Positions 20,753-29,593 of a DNA stretch of 64,000 nt are shown here, piece by piece. The translations under genes and the position numbers were made by a program. The notes under the pieces are model-generated. The model did not search any database. It was not told where the DNA came from and worked only from the letters and a program-made list of their open reading frames with translations. Numbering within the stretch: the first letter of the stretch is position 1; the number at the start of each line of letters is the position of its first letter. This stretch comes from Holophagales bacterium (lineage in GTDB: Bacteria > Acidobacteriota > Thermoanaerobaculia > UBA5066), in the NCBI GenBank assembly GCA_016716705.1, contig JADJVF010000010.1, positions 117,839 through 181,838 on the forward strand, in the 5' to 3' direction.

Positions 20753-21565
20753 ATGAAGAACTGTATCCGCACCTCTGTCCTCTTCCTCGCGATCGCGCTG
20801 GTCGCCGGTCCCGTCCTGGCGCAGGAGGTCTCCTTCAAGGACCCGTCGGGCGACGACAAGGGCCCCGGCACCTACGTCTACCCGACCGACAAGGTCTACA
20901 CGCCCGGTTCGTTCGATCTGACCGAGTTCAAGATGAAGGTCTCGGGCGACAAGGCCGACTTCTCTGTCTCGGTCGGCACCAAGCTCGAGGACTCGTGGGG
21001 CATGGGCGGCGGCTTCTGCACCCAGATGGTCTTCATCTTCATCGACACCGACAACAAGGAAGGGAGCGGCTTCACGAAGAGCCTCCCCGGCCTGAACGTC
21101 GCCTTCGCCCCGGCCGACGCCTGGGACAAGGTCGTCATCCTCTCGCCGCAGCCCCAGAACCGGGTCGCGAGCGAGGTCGAGACGAAGGCCGGCTGGGCCA
21201 AGGGCGCCGTCGTCATCCCGACGAGGACCCGCGGCGCGGGCCGGACGATCACCGGCTCGGTGGCCCTCAAGGACCTCGGCGCCGGTGACCCGGCGAAGTG
21301 GGGCTACCAGGTCGTCATGCAGTCGAACGAGGGCTTCCCCGACAAGGCCGACCTCCTGACCCGCAAGGTGAACGAGTTCGAGGGGCAGCACCGCTTCGGC
21401 GGCGGCAACGACGGCGACTGCGACCCGCACGCGATAGACATCCTGGCCGGCAAGGGGACCGGCGACAAGAGCGAGATCGAAGCGCAGTACAAGATGCTCG
21501 CCTACGAGTGCAACGCGGACGGGACGTCGAAGAAGATGGCGACCCTTTCGATGATCCGCAAGTAG
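20753..21565 (+). CDS. Secreted DOMON-like protein (glucodextranase C-terminal module family)
   Basis: A 270-residue exported protein. The signal peptide is cleaved near VLAQ (residue 24). The mature part opens with FKDPSGDDKGPGTYVYPTD and GSFDLTEFKM, the signature of the DOMON-like C-terminal module found in glucodextranase and pullulanase-type enzymes, and includes VFIFIDTDNKEGSGF. No catalytic glycosidase domain is attached, so it is probably a carbohydrate-binding or surface-associated accessory factor. An AGGGAGG site precedes the ATG, 24 bases after malG and 43 bases before the porin gene. Function is inferred from fold and context. Confidence 0.78.
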   Translation: MKNCIRTSVLFLAIALVAGPVLAQEVSFKDPSGDDKGPGTYVYPTDKVYTPGSFDLTEFKMKVSGDKADFSVSVGTKLEDSWGMGGGFCTQMVFIFIDTDNKEGSGFTKSLPGLNVAFAPADAWDKVVILSPQPQNRVASEVETKAGWAKGAVVIPTRTRGAGRTITGSVALKDLGAGDPAKWGYQVVMQSNEGFPDKADLLTRKVNEFEGQHRFGGGNDGDCDPHAIDILAGKGTGDKSEIEAQYKMLAYECNADGTSKKMATLSMIRK

Positions 21566-21608
21566 ACCCGGTACGATCCATCTCATTCAGATAAGGGAGG
21601 AAAGAAGA

Positions 21609-23810
21609 ATGCGATCAACCCGAACGATCGTGCTTGCGCTGCTCCTCGTCGCCGTCGCCACGTCCGGCACGGCCCTGGCGCAGCAGGGCCCCACCTTCAC
21701 CCTCGGCGGGACGACCTATACGAAGTGGCTCTGGGGCAACAACCGGTACCAGGGCGCCCTCTACAGCTTCAAGGACGCGCCGGGCGAGGGCTACGGCGAC
21801 AACGGCCAGGGGACCGAGATCGAGCTCCTCATCAAGGCGAAGCCCTCGAAGTACGTCGAGGTGCAGGCCCGCCTCCACAGCCGCTTCTACCAGAACTTCT
21901 GGACGAACATGGGCGGCTGGGCCAACCCGTCGAACGGCGAGGACTGCTCCGGCTCGGGCACCTCGGTCGGCTGCGGCGAGTTCGACCCCCGGTCGAACCA
22001 GTACGTGAAGCTCCGCGGCGTCGCGGTCACCCTCACGCCGGGCTACAGCTGGCTCGATTCGGCCACGATCGGCTCGAGCGACTGGGGCATGTTCGATCCG
22101 TACGTCGTCGGCCGGGTCCGGTACATCGACCGCGACAACGTCCAGGGGCTCCTCTTCCAGGGATCGGCCATCGGCAAGTCCCTCACGTGGGACGCCGCCC
22201 GGATCTCCCTGCCGCGCCTCTGGGCGGGCCCCGAGTACAAGACCGGCAACTACCATGCGGCCGACGGCGCCTACGTGGGCCAGTTCAAGTACTCCGGCGG
22301 CTCGCTCTGGGACATCGGCGGCCTGGTCCAGTGGATCAACGACATCGAGGTCGACCAGCAGGACATCAACTGGGACAACGGGAAGGACACGCGGGTGCGT
22401 TTCCGGAACACCGTCCTCGGCGGCAAGGTCGGGGTCCACCCGAGCGCCACGGTCGACGCGAAGGCCGCCTTCTACTACACGACCTACGAGTCGGCGACCG
22501 ACCTGGCACCCGCCGCCTTCGGCATGAACGGCTACTCGCCGGTCCCGGCAGGCAAGCACACCGACTGGAGCGGGAAGCTCAACCTCGATTTCAGCGACCT
22601 CGGCGGCTCCGGCTTCGGGGTCAACGTCGAGGCCTTCCACATCGGCGCCGAGTACGTCTCGATGATGGCCGCCCGCCGCGAGTCGGACGTCCTCCTCACC
22701 GAGGGCCACGACGGCACCTGGGCGCTGCCCGGCCCGGGGAACGCGACCTACGGGATCTGGGGCGGCAACCCGACGGTCATCGGCTACGGCGGCTGGGAGG
22801 GGAACGCCCAGCAGGTCGCCACGATCAACGTCGACAACCAGTTCACCGACTTCAACGAGCCGATGGCCGAGACGTCGATCGGCTGGGAAGGCATCACGAT
22901 CACCCCGACCTTCCAGAAGGGGGCGCTCGAGCTCGCGGGCGAGTACTCCTACATCACCTACGACACGAACTGGCAGGCGTGGGGCGACCCGAGCAAATCG
23001 ATCACGAACACGCCCTTCCCGGCGATGGACATGCAGGTCGGCATGGGAAGCTACCGGTCGGCCTATGCCCCGTTCCAGGACAAGACGACCCAGATCGGCC
23101 TCATCAAGGGCAAGTACGTCATCGAGGCCGGGAAGGGGATCGACCTCTTCGGCAAGCTGAAGTTCATCGACGAGACCGACAAGCGCATGAACGACGCCCG
23201 CTACCTCCCCTACGCGGCCGGCGACTGCGCGACGTCCGGCACCCTCGGCTGCAAGAACGTCAAGAACAACTATTCCACCGGTAACTCGACGGCTGACTTC
23301 TTCAACAACCCCGGCGTGATCACCGGCGCGAACGGCCAGCAGGGCTACCAGTGGAAGCCGTTCAACAACCTCTCCGACGACGACCGTGACCTCAGCTACT
23401 TCATGATGCAGCTCGGCGCCGGCTACCAGTGGACGCGCGACCTCTACGGCTCGCTCGAGTACAACTACTACAACGCCGACCTGCAGGACGGGAACACCGC
23501 GTTCCAGGCCTACAACATGATGGAGATGGCCTCGGGCAAGCACCAGAAGAACCAGCTCATCGCGAAGTTCCGCTACACGCTCGGCGGCCTCTCCGAGTGC
23601 GGCCTCGTCTACGAGTACAACTTCGGCACCTTCGAGCCCGACTACGGCACCGGCTTCGTCGCCACCAAGGCGAACCAGGACACGGCCAACAACGTCCACG
23701 TTCCGCTCAATTCCCTCGGCTTCTTCAACCGCTACGGCGGCTGGAACACGCTCGAGAAGAGGGACTTCGACCAGCAGCGCCTGAAGGCCTACATCAAGAT
23801 CCTCTTCTAG
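21609..23810 (+). CDS. Large outer-membrane beta-barrel porin, probable alpha-glucan channel
   Basis: A 733-residue exported protein with signal peptide cleaved near ALAQ (residue 25). The mature sequence is rich in Gly, Tyr, Trp and Asn, with alternating hydrophobic strands (for example EVQARLHSRFYQNF and LYGSLEYNYYNADL) and ends YIKILF, with the C-terminal aromatic residue of outer-membrane beta-barrels. It is the last gene before a strong terminator in the amylase-mal operon. The likely role is diffusion of maltodextrins across the outer membrane, comparable to LamB in function, although no close LamB sequence likeness is evident. Confidence 0.8.
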   Translation: MRSTRTIVLALLLVAVATSGTALAQQGPTFTLGGTTYTKWLWGNNRYQGALYSFKDAPGEGYGDNGQGTEIELLIKAKPSKYVEVQARLHSRFYQNFWTNMGGWANPSNGEDCSGSGTSVGCGEFDPRSNQYVKLRGVAVTLTPGYSWLDSATIGSSDWGMFDPYVVGRVRYIDRDNVQGLLFQGSAIGKSLTWDAARISLPRLWAGPEYKTGNYHAADGAYVGQFKYSGGSLWDIGGLVQWINDIEVDQQDINWDNGKDTRVRFRNTVLGGKVGVHPSATVDAKAAFYYTTYESATDLAPAAFGMNGYSPVPAGKHTDWSGKLNLDFSDLGGSGFGVNVEAFHIGAEYVSMMAARRESDVLLTEGHDGTWALPGPGNATYGIWGGNPTVIGYGGWEGNAQQVATINVDNQFTDFNEPMAETSIGWEGITITPTFQKGALELAGEYSYITYDTNWQAWGDPSKSITNTPFPAMDMQVGMGSYRSAYAPFQDKTTQIGLIKGKYVIEAGKGIDLFGKLKFIDETDKRMNDARYLPYAAGDCATSGTLGCKNVKNNYSTGNSTADFFNNPGVITGANGQQGYQWKPFNNLSDDDRDLSYFMMQLGAGYQWTRDLYGSLEYNYYNADLQDGNTAFQAYNMMEMASGKHQKNQLIAKFRYTLGGLSECGLVYEYNFGTFEPDYGTGFVATKANQDTANNVHVPLNSLGFFNRYGGWNTLEKRDFDQQRLKAYIKILF

Positions 23811-23839
23811 GCCCCCTCTCCGAGAGGATTCTCCGACGG

Positions 23840-23870
23840 GCCCGGCGGCGTCTGCCGCCGGGCCTTTTTT
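23840..23870 (+). terminator. Rho-independent terminator of the amylase-mal-porin operon
   Basis: A perfect 10-bp stem (GCCCGGCGGC and its complement) with a four-base loop is followed by C and six T. It lies 30 bases after the porin stop codon and fits an intrinsic terminator for the operon that begins near 13915. Confidence 0.92.
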
Positions 23871-23908
23871 CGTTTTCTCCCCGGGGCCATCTGCGGCAAG
23901 ATCTCCGC

Positions 23909-24933
23909 ATGACGACACTTTCCCCGTTCCGCCGCGGCGGGCCCTCCTCCCGGGCGCCGCGCTCGTCGCCCTCCTCTCGGCCACCGCCCCGGCGCTCTCC
24001 GCCGAGGAGAAGCTGTTCGTCATCACGGACCCCGAGAAGGACGACCACGGAGCCGGGGACATCCGCTACCCGCTGCGGTCGCAGAACGACCTCGTGCCCG
24101 GGCACCTCGACATCCTCTCCTTCTCGGCCCGGAACACGCCCGACGGGACCTTCTTCGAGGTGACCTTCGCCCGCGCTCCCCAGAAGACGGAGCGGCGCCC
24201 CATCGACGACGGCGGCACGATGATGACCGACGTCGCCAAGCTCGGCTTCTACACCTTCAACGTCGACGTCTACATCGACACGGACGGCAAGCCCGGCTCC
24301 GGCAACACCCGGATGCTCCCGGGCCGCAACGTCGAGGTCGACCCGGCCAGCGGGTGGGAGAAGGCGATCTGCCTGACGCCGCTGCCGGAGCAGGCCGGGA
24401 CCCTCCTGAGGCGCATCTACGCCGAAGCGGAGCGGAACGACGCGAAGGAGACGCGGACCGAGACCGGACTCCTGACGGCCGAGCAGAAGAAGGAGATCAA
24501 GGCGGAGGTCGGGCAGCAGGTGAGCGAGTCGGTCTTCTTCCCGACGCTCGTGGAGATCCGGGGGCGCCTCGTCCGCTTCTTCGTCCCGAACACGTTTTTC
24601 GGCGGCCCCGCGAAAGCGGACTGGGGATACGTCGTCGCTTCTTCCGGCGCCGCGGTGACGGGCCGCTACGACCTGGTCAAGCTCGCGGGCCTGAAGAAGG
24701 ACGCGCCGATGGAGCCCCTCTTCATCATGCGGACGGCTCCCGGTCGAACCGAGAACACCTTCGGAGGCGCCGACGAGGACGACCCGGCCCCGCCGGCCCT
24801 CATCGACGTCATCGTCCCGCCCGGAACCGAGACGCAGGAGAAGCTCCTCCGGAGCGGCAACCCGAGGAAGGGCGTTCTCCCGAAGCTTCCCGCCGTCGTT
24901 CCTTCGAAGCTCGCGGCCCCGGCCACGAAGTAG
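23909..24933 (+). CDS. Second secreted DOMON-like protein; frame break in the signal peptide
   Basis: The long frame encodes a protein related to the 20753 gene, with FVITDPEKDDHGAGDIRYP, a GHLDILSFS segment and VDVYIDTDGKPGSGNTRMLPG. Its N-terminus lies in another frame: ATG 23909 begins MTTLSPFRRGG, and restoring one G to the run at 23939-23941 continues as ALLPGAALVALLSATAPALSA, a convincing signal peptide. The corrected gene is 342 codons. An insertion of about 60 residues with a charged helix (EAERNDAKETRTETG) separates it from its paralogue. It lies after the operon terminator and so may have its own promoter. A role in alpha-glucan binding is inferred. Confidence 0.75.
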
Positions 24934-24953
24934 GTCCTTTCCCGAACCGTCCC

Positions 24954-24986
24954 GAACGCGGGGCCCGCCTGGCGTGCCCCGCGTTC
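24954..24986. terminator. Hairpin between convergent genes
   Basis: A perfect 10-bp inverted repeat (GAACGCGGGG and its complement, 13-base loop) separates the second DOMON gene from the convergent amino-acid permease gene. No T run follows, so it is a candidate bidirectional terminator by position only. Confidence 0.5.
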
Positions 24987-24991
24987 GCGCG

Positions 24992-26503
24992 TCAGGCCCT
25001 CGCCAGCCGGCTCCGCCGTCTCCCGTAGAGGAAGTAGATCCGAGCCCCACGACGAGCCAGATGACGAACCGCTCCCACGTCAGGGCCGGAAGCTTGACCA
25101 TCAGCGCGACGCACATCGCGATGCCCAGGAGCGGGACGAGCGGGACGAACGGCACCCGGAACTTCCGCGGCCGGTCGGGCTCCCTGTAGCGCAGGACGAG
25201 GATCCCGATGCAGACGAGGGCGAACGCGAAGAGCGTCCCGATGTTCGTCAGCTGGATGATCTCGTCGATGTTCGCGCCCGCCGAGAAGGTCGCGACGAAG
25301 ACGCCCGTCAGGATCGTCCCGACGTGGGGCGTCCGGAACTTCGGGTGGATCTTCCCGAACCACGGCCCGATGAGCCCGTCCCGCGACATCGCCATCAGGA
25401 TGCGCGGCTGGCCGAGCTGGAAGACGAGGAGGACGGCCGTCATCGAGAAGACCGCGCCGGCCGCGAGGATGCCGGCCGCCCAGCCCTGATTCACGTAGGC
25501 GAGCGCCGCGGCGAGCGGGTCGGCCACGCCCACGAGCTTCGTGTACGGGATCATCCCGCAGAGGACGAGGGCCGCGGCGACGTAGAGGACGGTGCAGACG
25601 GCCAGCGACCCGAGGATGCCGCGCGGCATGTCGCGCGCGGGGTCCTTGCACTCCTCGGCCGCCGTCGAGATCGCGTCGAAGCCGATGTAGGCGAAGAACA
25701 TGAGGGAGGCCCCCATCCAGACCCCGGAGAAGCCGCCCGGGAAGAAGGGGTGCCAGTTCGCCGGCTTGACGAAGAAGGCGCCGACGGCGACGAAGAAGAG
25801 GAGCGTCGCGACCTTCAGGACGACGATGAAGTCGTTGACGCGCGCCGATTCCTTGATTCCCCTCACGAGGAGGATGGTGATGGCCGCCGTGATGAGCGCC
25901 GCGAGGAGGTTGAAGACGATCGGGACCCCGAAGAGCTCCGGGTGGTGCAGGTGCGCCTGGTACGCGACCGACTGCTCGGGCGAAAGCGCTCCGATCGCCC
26001 CCGCCCGCGACTGCCTTCGCCGCGAGGAGGGTCGAGCGGTAGTCGGTGGCGAGGAAGGCGGGGAACTCCAGGCCGAATCCGAGGAGGAGCTGCCGGAAGT
26101 AGGCGGCCCACGAGATGGCCACGGCGATGTTCCCGACGGCGTACTCGAGGATCAGGTCCCACCCGATGATCCACGCGACGAGCTCGCCGAGGGTCGCGTA
26201 GCTGTAGGTGTAGGCCGACCCGGCGACCGGGACGAGGCTCGCGAACTCGGCGTAGCAGAGGCCGCAGAAGCCGCAGGCGAGCGCCGTCAGGAGGATCGAG
26301 ACGACGACGCCGGGGCCCGCGGGAGGCAGGGTGCCGCCGCCCGACGCGGCCGTCCCGAGCGTCGCGAAGATCCCGGCGCCGATGATCGCGCCGATCCCGA
26401 GGGCCATCAGGTCGACGGCCGTCAGCTCGCGCTTGAGCCCGGTCCCCTCGTCGCTCCCCTCGGCGACGAGCTGGTCGATCGGCTTCGTTCGGAAGAGGCT
26501 CAT
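24992..26503 (-). CDS. APC-family (cationic) amino-acid permease, two compensating frame breaks
   Basis: A 12-helix APC transporter of the YfnA/CAT type. The N-terminus has GIGAIIGAGIFATLG and EFASLVPVAGSAYTY. Near 25998-26002 an extra base in a C5 run shifts the frame; the true sequence continues AIGALSPEQSVAYQAHLHHP and later MFFAYIGFDAISTAAEE. At 25040-25041 one base is missing, and the correct end reads IYFLYGRRRSRLARA. The two shifts compensate, so the annotated frame stays open but is misread between them. The reconstructed protein has 503 residues. A GAGGAG site precedes ATG 26503. Confidence 0.85.
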   Translation of the reverse strand: MSLFRTKPIDQLVAEGSDEGTGLKRELTAVDLMALGIGAIIGAGIFATLGTAASGGGTLPPAGPGVVVSILLTALACGFCGLCYAEFASLVPVAGSAYTYSYATLGELVAWIIGWDLILEYAVGNIAVAISWAAYFRQLLLGFGLEFPAFLATDYRSTLLAAKAVAGGGDRSAFARAVGRVPGAPAPPGALRGPDRLQPPRGAHHGGHHHPPREGNQGIGARQRLHRRPEGRDAPLLRRRRRLLRQAGELAPLLPGRLLRGLDGGLPHVLRLHRLRRDLDGGRGVQGPRARHAARHPRVAGRLHRPLRRRGPRPLRDDPVHEARGRGRPARRGARLRESGLGGRHPRGRRGLLDDGRPPRLPARPAAHPDGDVAGRAHRAVVREDPPEVPDAPRRDDPDGRLRRDLLGGREHRRDHPADEHRDALRVRPRLHRDPRPALQGARPAAEVPGAVRPARPAPGHRDVRRADGQASGPDVGAVRHLARRGARIYFLYGRRRSRLARA

Positions 26504-26537
26504 GGACGACTCCTCGGGGCGGGCGTTCGCCCGGGGC

Positions 26538-27239
26538 TCAGGGGGCGACCCGGGGCAGGATCTCCTGGAGCGACCGGATGCTCTCGAACCCGTCGTGGGC
26601 CAGGCCCGCGCGGTCGAGGAGCAGGGCCGGGAGGCCGGCGTTGCGGGCGCCCTCGTAGTCCTCCGACGGCGAGTCGCCGACGTGGAGCGCCTCGTGGGCG
26701 GCCACCCCGGCGAGGGCGAGGGCCGTGTCGAAGATCTCCCTCGCCGGCTTTGAAGCTCCGACGAGGGCCGAGACGACGACGCCGTCGAAGTGGCGCGTCA
26801 GGTCGAGGCGATCGAGAAGGGCCGGGAGGGTGGAGTCCCAGTTGCTGACGACGAAGAGCTTCAGCCCGCTCCCCCGGAGGGCCTCGAGGACCTCGACGAC
26901 CTCCGGGTAGAGACTCCAGCTCTCCTGGCGGTGGAAGTGGATGACCAGCTCGTCGAGGAGCCCTTCCGGCAGGTCCCCTCCGCCAACCCGGCGAAAGACC
27001 TCCTGGACGAAGCTCCGCCAGAAGCCGCGCTCGCCGTCTTCCCGGCCCCAGCGCTCCTCGCCCTGCGCCTGCCGCGCCGCGACGACGCCCCACGTCCCAC
27101 GCAGGGCCGCCAGGACCGCCTCGTCCGCGGCGGGGACGCCCCAGCGGCGAAACGCCCCCCCGTAGACGCTCTCGACGGGCGGGTCGGCCGAGAGGAGCGT
27201 GTTCCCCGCGTCGAGGAAGACCGCCTTCGTCTTCCTCAG
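26538..27239 (-). CDS. HAD-superfamily hydrolase (probable CTG start)
   Basis: A 233-residue haloacid-dehalogenase-like hydrolase. Motif I is VFLDAGNTLL at the N-terminus (the second Asp is replaced by Asn), motif II is VVSNWDS, the motif III lysine is in ASKPAREIF, and motif IV is VGDSPSEDYEGA. It resembles the HDHD3/REG-2 group. No ATG, GTG or TTG precedes motif I in frame. A CTG at 27239 overlaps the TGA of the upstream SDR gene by four bases, in the same way that GTGA overlaps occur elsewhere here, and gives a natural start (M)RKTKAVFLDAG. Loss of the second motif I Asp may alter phosphatase activity. Confidence 0.82.
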   Translation of the reverse strand: MRKTKAVFLDAGNTLLSADPPVESVYGGAFRRWGVPAADEAVLAALRGTWGVVAARQAQGEERWGREDGERGFWRSFVQEVFRRVGGGDLPEGLLDELVIHFHRQESWSLYPEVVEVLEALRGSGLKLFVVSNWDSTLPALLDRLDLTRHFDGVVVSALVGASKPAREIFDTALALAGVAAHEALHVGDSPSEDYEGARNAGLPALLLDRAGLAHDGFESIRSLQEILPRVAP

Positions 27240-28027
27240 GGCATCACCTGCCCGCCGTCGATGACGATCGACTGGCCCGTCACGTTTCGCGCGTCATCGG
27301 AGGCGAGCCAGGCGACGAGGCCGGCGACCTCTTCCGGGACGAGAACCTGCCCGAGCGGAGCCATCTTCCCGGCCGCGGCGAAGGCCTGCTCCTCGGTCAG
27401 GCCCATCGCCTTCCCGTAGCCGCGGATGCCGTACCGCCCCATCTCGGTGTCGACCCAGCCGGGGCAGACCGCGTTCACGGTGATCTTCCTCGGGGCGAGC
27501 TCGAGGGCCAGCGCCCGCGTCATGCCGATGACGGCGTGCTTGGCACCGCAGTATCCCGACTGCCCCGGGACGCCGAAACGCCCCGAGACGGACGAGATGT
27601 TGATCACCCTCCCCCCTTCCGCCAGGAACGGGAGGGCGGCGCGCAGGACCCGCCAGGTGCCGGTGACGTTCACGTCGAAGATCCGCTCGAAGGCCCGGTC
27701 CGACCGCTCGTCCCCGTCGAGAGGGGTCTGCCCGGCCAGCCCGGCGTTGTTGACGACGACGTCGAGGCGCCGCTCGGGCCGCGCGGCCCGCTCGACGCCG
27801 GTCGCCACCGAGGCCGCGTCGGTCACGTCCAGGAGAACCGCCACGGCCGTCCCGCCGGCGGCGGCGATCTCGGCCACGAGCGGCTCGCCGTCCTCCGCCT
27901 TCCTCACCCCGAGGGCCACGACGGCCCCCTCGGCCGCGAGGCGCAGGGCGATGGCCCGTCCGATGCCACGCGAGGCCCCCGTCACGAGGGCCTTCCTTCC
28001 GCTGAGCCGCCCCGGCGTCTGGGTCAT
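27236..28027 (-). CDS. SDR-family oxidoreductase, FabG-like
   Basis: A 263-residue classical SDR: TGASRGIG cofactor motif, NNAG, catalytic Ser in ISSVSG and YCGAK (YxxxK). The C-terminus IDGGQVMP is typical of 3-oxoacyl-ACP reductase-like enzymes. ATG 28027 was preferred over 28051 because AGGAGGAG lies just before it. It overlaps the HAD gene by four bases. A butanediol- or hydroxybutyrate-type substrate is as likely as an acyl-ACP; the sequence does not decide. Confidence 0.85.
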   Translation of the reverse strand: MTQTPGRLSGRKALVTGASRGIGRAIALRLAAEGAVVALGVRKAEDGEPLVAEIAAAGGTAVAVLLDVTDAASVATGVERAARPERRLDVVVNNAGLAGQTPLDGDERSDRAFERIFDVNVTGTWRVLRAALPFLAEGGRVINISSVSGRFGVPGQSGYCGAKHAVIGMTRALALELAPRKITVNAVCPGWVDTEMGRYGIRGYGKAMGLTEEQAFAAAGKMAPLGQVLVPEEVAGLVAWLASDDARNVTGQSIVIDGGQVMP

Positions 28028-28084
28028 TTCTCCTCCTGGTGCGGCGGGCATTCTATCGGCCGGTCGACGGTAAGATCCCGGCCC

Positions 28085-28339
28085 ATGCGGGTCGAGATCC
28101 TTCTTTTCGCGTCCCTCAGGGACGAGCTCGGCGGAACCTGCGCCGTCGAGGTGCCCGAGAGCCGCCCCGGCGAGGCGACCGTCGGCGCCCTGCGCGAGGC
28201 GTTCCTCGCTGCCTGCCCTGCCGCCGCCCGGCTCGGAAAGCGGATCCTCGTCGCCGTGAACGAGAGATTCGCCGGGGACGCCGATCCGGTCCGCCCCGGC
28301 GACACGGTGGCCTTCCTGCCGCCCGTGGCGGGGGGCTGA
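28085..28339 (+). CDS. moaD: Molybdopterin synthase small subunit (sulfur carrier)
   Basis: An 84-residue ubiquitin-fold protein ending in the diagnostic Gly-Gly (VAFLPPVAGG), whose C-terminus is thiocarboxylated and donates sulfur to make molybdopterin. The start at ATG 28085 gives the beta-strand MRVEILLFASLRDELG typical of MoaD. It lies two bases before the moaE start. Confidence 0.92.
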   Translation: MRVEILLFASLRDELGGTCAVEVPESRPGEATVGALREAFLAACPAAARLGKRILVAVNERFAGDADPVRPGDTVAFLPPVAGG

Positions 28340-28341
28340 GC

Positions 28342-28776
28342 GTGGCCCGCGTCACCCGCTCCCCCCTCGACCCTGCCGTTTTCCTGTCCGAGGCCCGCCG
28401 GGACGGCGACGGAGGACTGACGCTCTTCGTCGGCGTGGTCCGGGACAACGCCGACGGCCGGAAGGTCGAGGCGATGGAATACGAGGCCTACGAACCGATG
28501 GCGGAGAAGGAGATGGAGCGGATCGAGACCGATCTGGCGACCCGTTTCCCCGCCGTCCGGCTCGTCATGAGGCACCGGATCGGCCGGCTGGCCGTCGGGG
28601 AGGTGGCCGTGGTCGTCGCCGCCTCGGCTCCCCACCGGGAGGAGGCGTTCGCCGCCTGCCGGGCCGGAATCGAGGAGATCAAGGCCCGGGTGCCGGTCTG
28701 GAAAAGGGAGTGGGGCCCCGACGGCAGCGTCTGGGTCGACCCCCTCCAACCCCGGCCGAAACACGAAAGTTGTTGA
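28342..28776 (+). CDS. moaE: Molybdopterin synthase catalytic subunit
   Basis: A 144-residue MoaE protein starting at GTG 28342. It contains TLFVGVVRDNADGRKV, the EYEAYEPMAEKEM segment, the HRIGRLAVGEVAVVV strand, APHREEAF and a C-terminal PVWKREWGPDG with the conserved lysine region. Together with MoaD it converts precursor Z (cPMP) to molybdopterin. No other Moa genes are in the window. Confidence 0.93.
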   Translation: MARVTRSPLDPAVFLSEARRDGDGGLTLFVGVVRDNADGRKVEAMEYEAYEPMAEKEMERIETDLATRFPAVRLVMRHRIGRLAVGEVAVVVAASAPHREEAFAACRAGIEEIKARVPVWKREWGPDGSVWVDPLQPRPKHESC

Positions 28777-28896
28777 AAAGTCAACCACTTTCTGGTAAAG
28801 AGCTTCGGCAGGGGAAATGGTCCCCGGGAAACGTCTGAGAGACCGGCGGCGATCCGGCCACGGCCTGGCCGCTGGTGCACTACTCGGGAGGTTGAG

Positions 28897-29523
28897 ATGT
28901 TCGTGGCCTTGCGGCGGGTTCACGTCGCCGCCAGCGATTTTTCGCGGTCTCGCCGCTTCTACGGGGAAACGCTCGGCCTGCCCGAAATCGGCGGGTTCGA
29001 GAAGGACTGGGTCGAGTTCGGCCTGGGTCCCGTCCTCGTGAAGCTGACGCCGCTCCGCCCCGGCGAGGTGCCGGCCCGCAACCAGGTGGCCCTGACCCTC
29101 TCCACCGCCGACCTCGAGGCCTGCCTCACGGCGTTGAAGGAGAGGGGAGTGACGGTCACCCGAGGGCCGCTGGAGGAGTTCACCGGCCGTTCGGCCGAGA
29201 TCCTCGACCCGGACGGGTACCGGATCATCGTCTTCCAGGCGTCCGACCTCCACCCCGACGACGAATACGTCCCGATGTCGGAAGTGGACGAGAAGGTCAA
29301 GGAGAAGATCGCCCTCCTGCGAGCCAAGGACCGGAGCAAAGTCCCTCCCGTCAAGCCGCCCGCTGCGGCCCGACCCGCTCCCGCCAAGGCCGCCCCGAAG
29401 AAGCCGGCCCCCAGGAAGCCGGCCAAACCGGCCCCGAAAAAGCCCGCCGGGAAGGCTCCGGCCCCGAAAAAAGTGGCCAGGCCGGCCCCGAAGAAGCCGG
29501 CCCCGAAGAAGGGCAAGAAATAG
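28897..29523 (+). CDS. VOC/glyoxalase-fold protein with Lys/Pro/Ala-rich C-terminal tail
   Basis: A 208-residue protein. Residues 1-115 form a glyoxalase/bleomycin-resistance (VOC) domain: RRVHVAASDFSRSRRFYGETL near the start and SAEILDPDGYRIIVFQ at the end, with candidate metal residues His9 and the Glu of SAEI. Residues 145-208 are a low-complexity basic tail made of PAPKKPA, PKKPAPRKP and similar units, like histone H1 or AlgP tails. GGGAGG precedes the ATG. The tail could bind nucleic acid or cell surface polyanions; this is inference. The enzymatic substrate is unknown. Confidence 0.8.
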   Translation: MFVALRRVHVAASDFSRSRRFYGETLGLPEIGGFEKDWVEFGLGPVLVKLTPLRPGEVPARNQVALTLSTADLEACLTALKERGVTVTRGPLEEFTGRSAEILDPDGYRIIVFQASDLHPDDEYVPMSEVDEKVKEKIALLRAKDRSKVPPVKPPAAARPAPAKAAPKKPAPRKPAKPAPKKPAGKAPAPKKVARPAPKKPAPKKGKK

Positions 29524-29551
29524 CCCTTCGGCTCAGCCCTCCACCGGATTC

Positions 29552-29579
29552 CCAGCGCCCCGCACCCGCGGGGCGCTGG
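29552..29579. terminator. Strong hairpin between the VOC gene and kbl
   Basis: A perfect 12-bp stem (CCAGCGCCCCGC and its complement, loop ACCC) lies 28 bases after the VOC stop and 15 bases before the kbl start. Only TATTCT follows, so it may be a weak terminator or an mRNA structure near the kbl start. Confidence 0.55.
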
Positions 29580-29593
29580 TATTCTGGCCGGTC

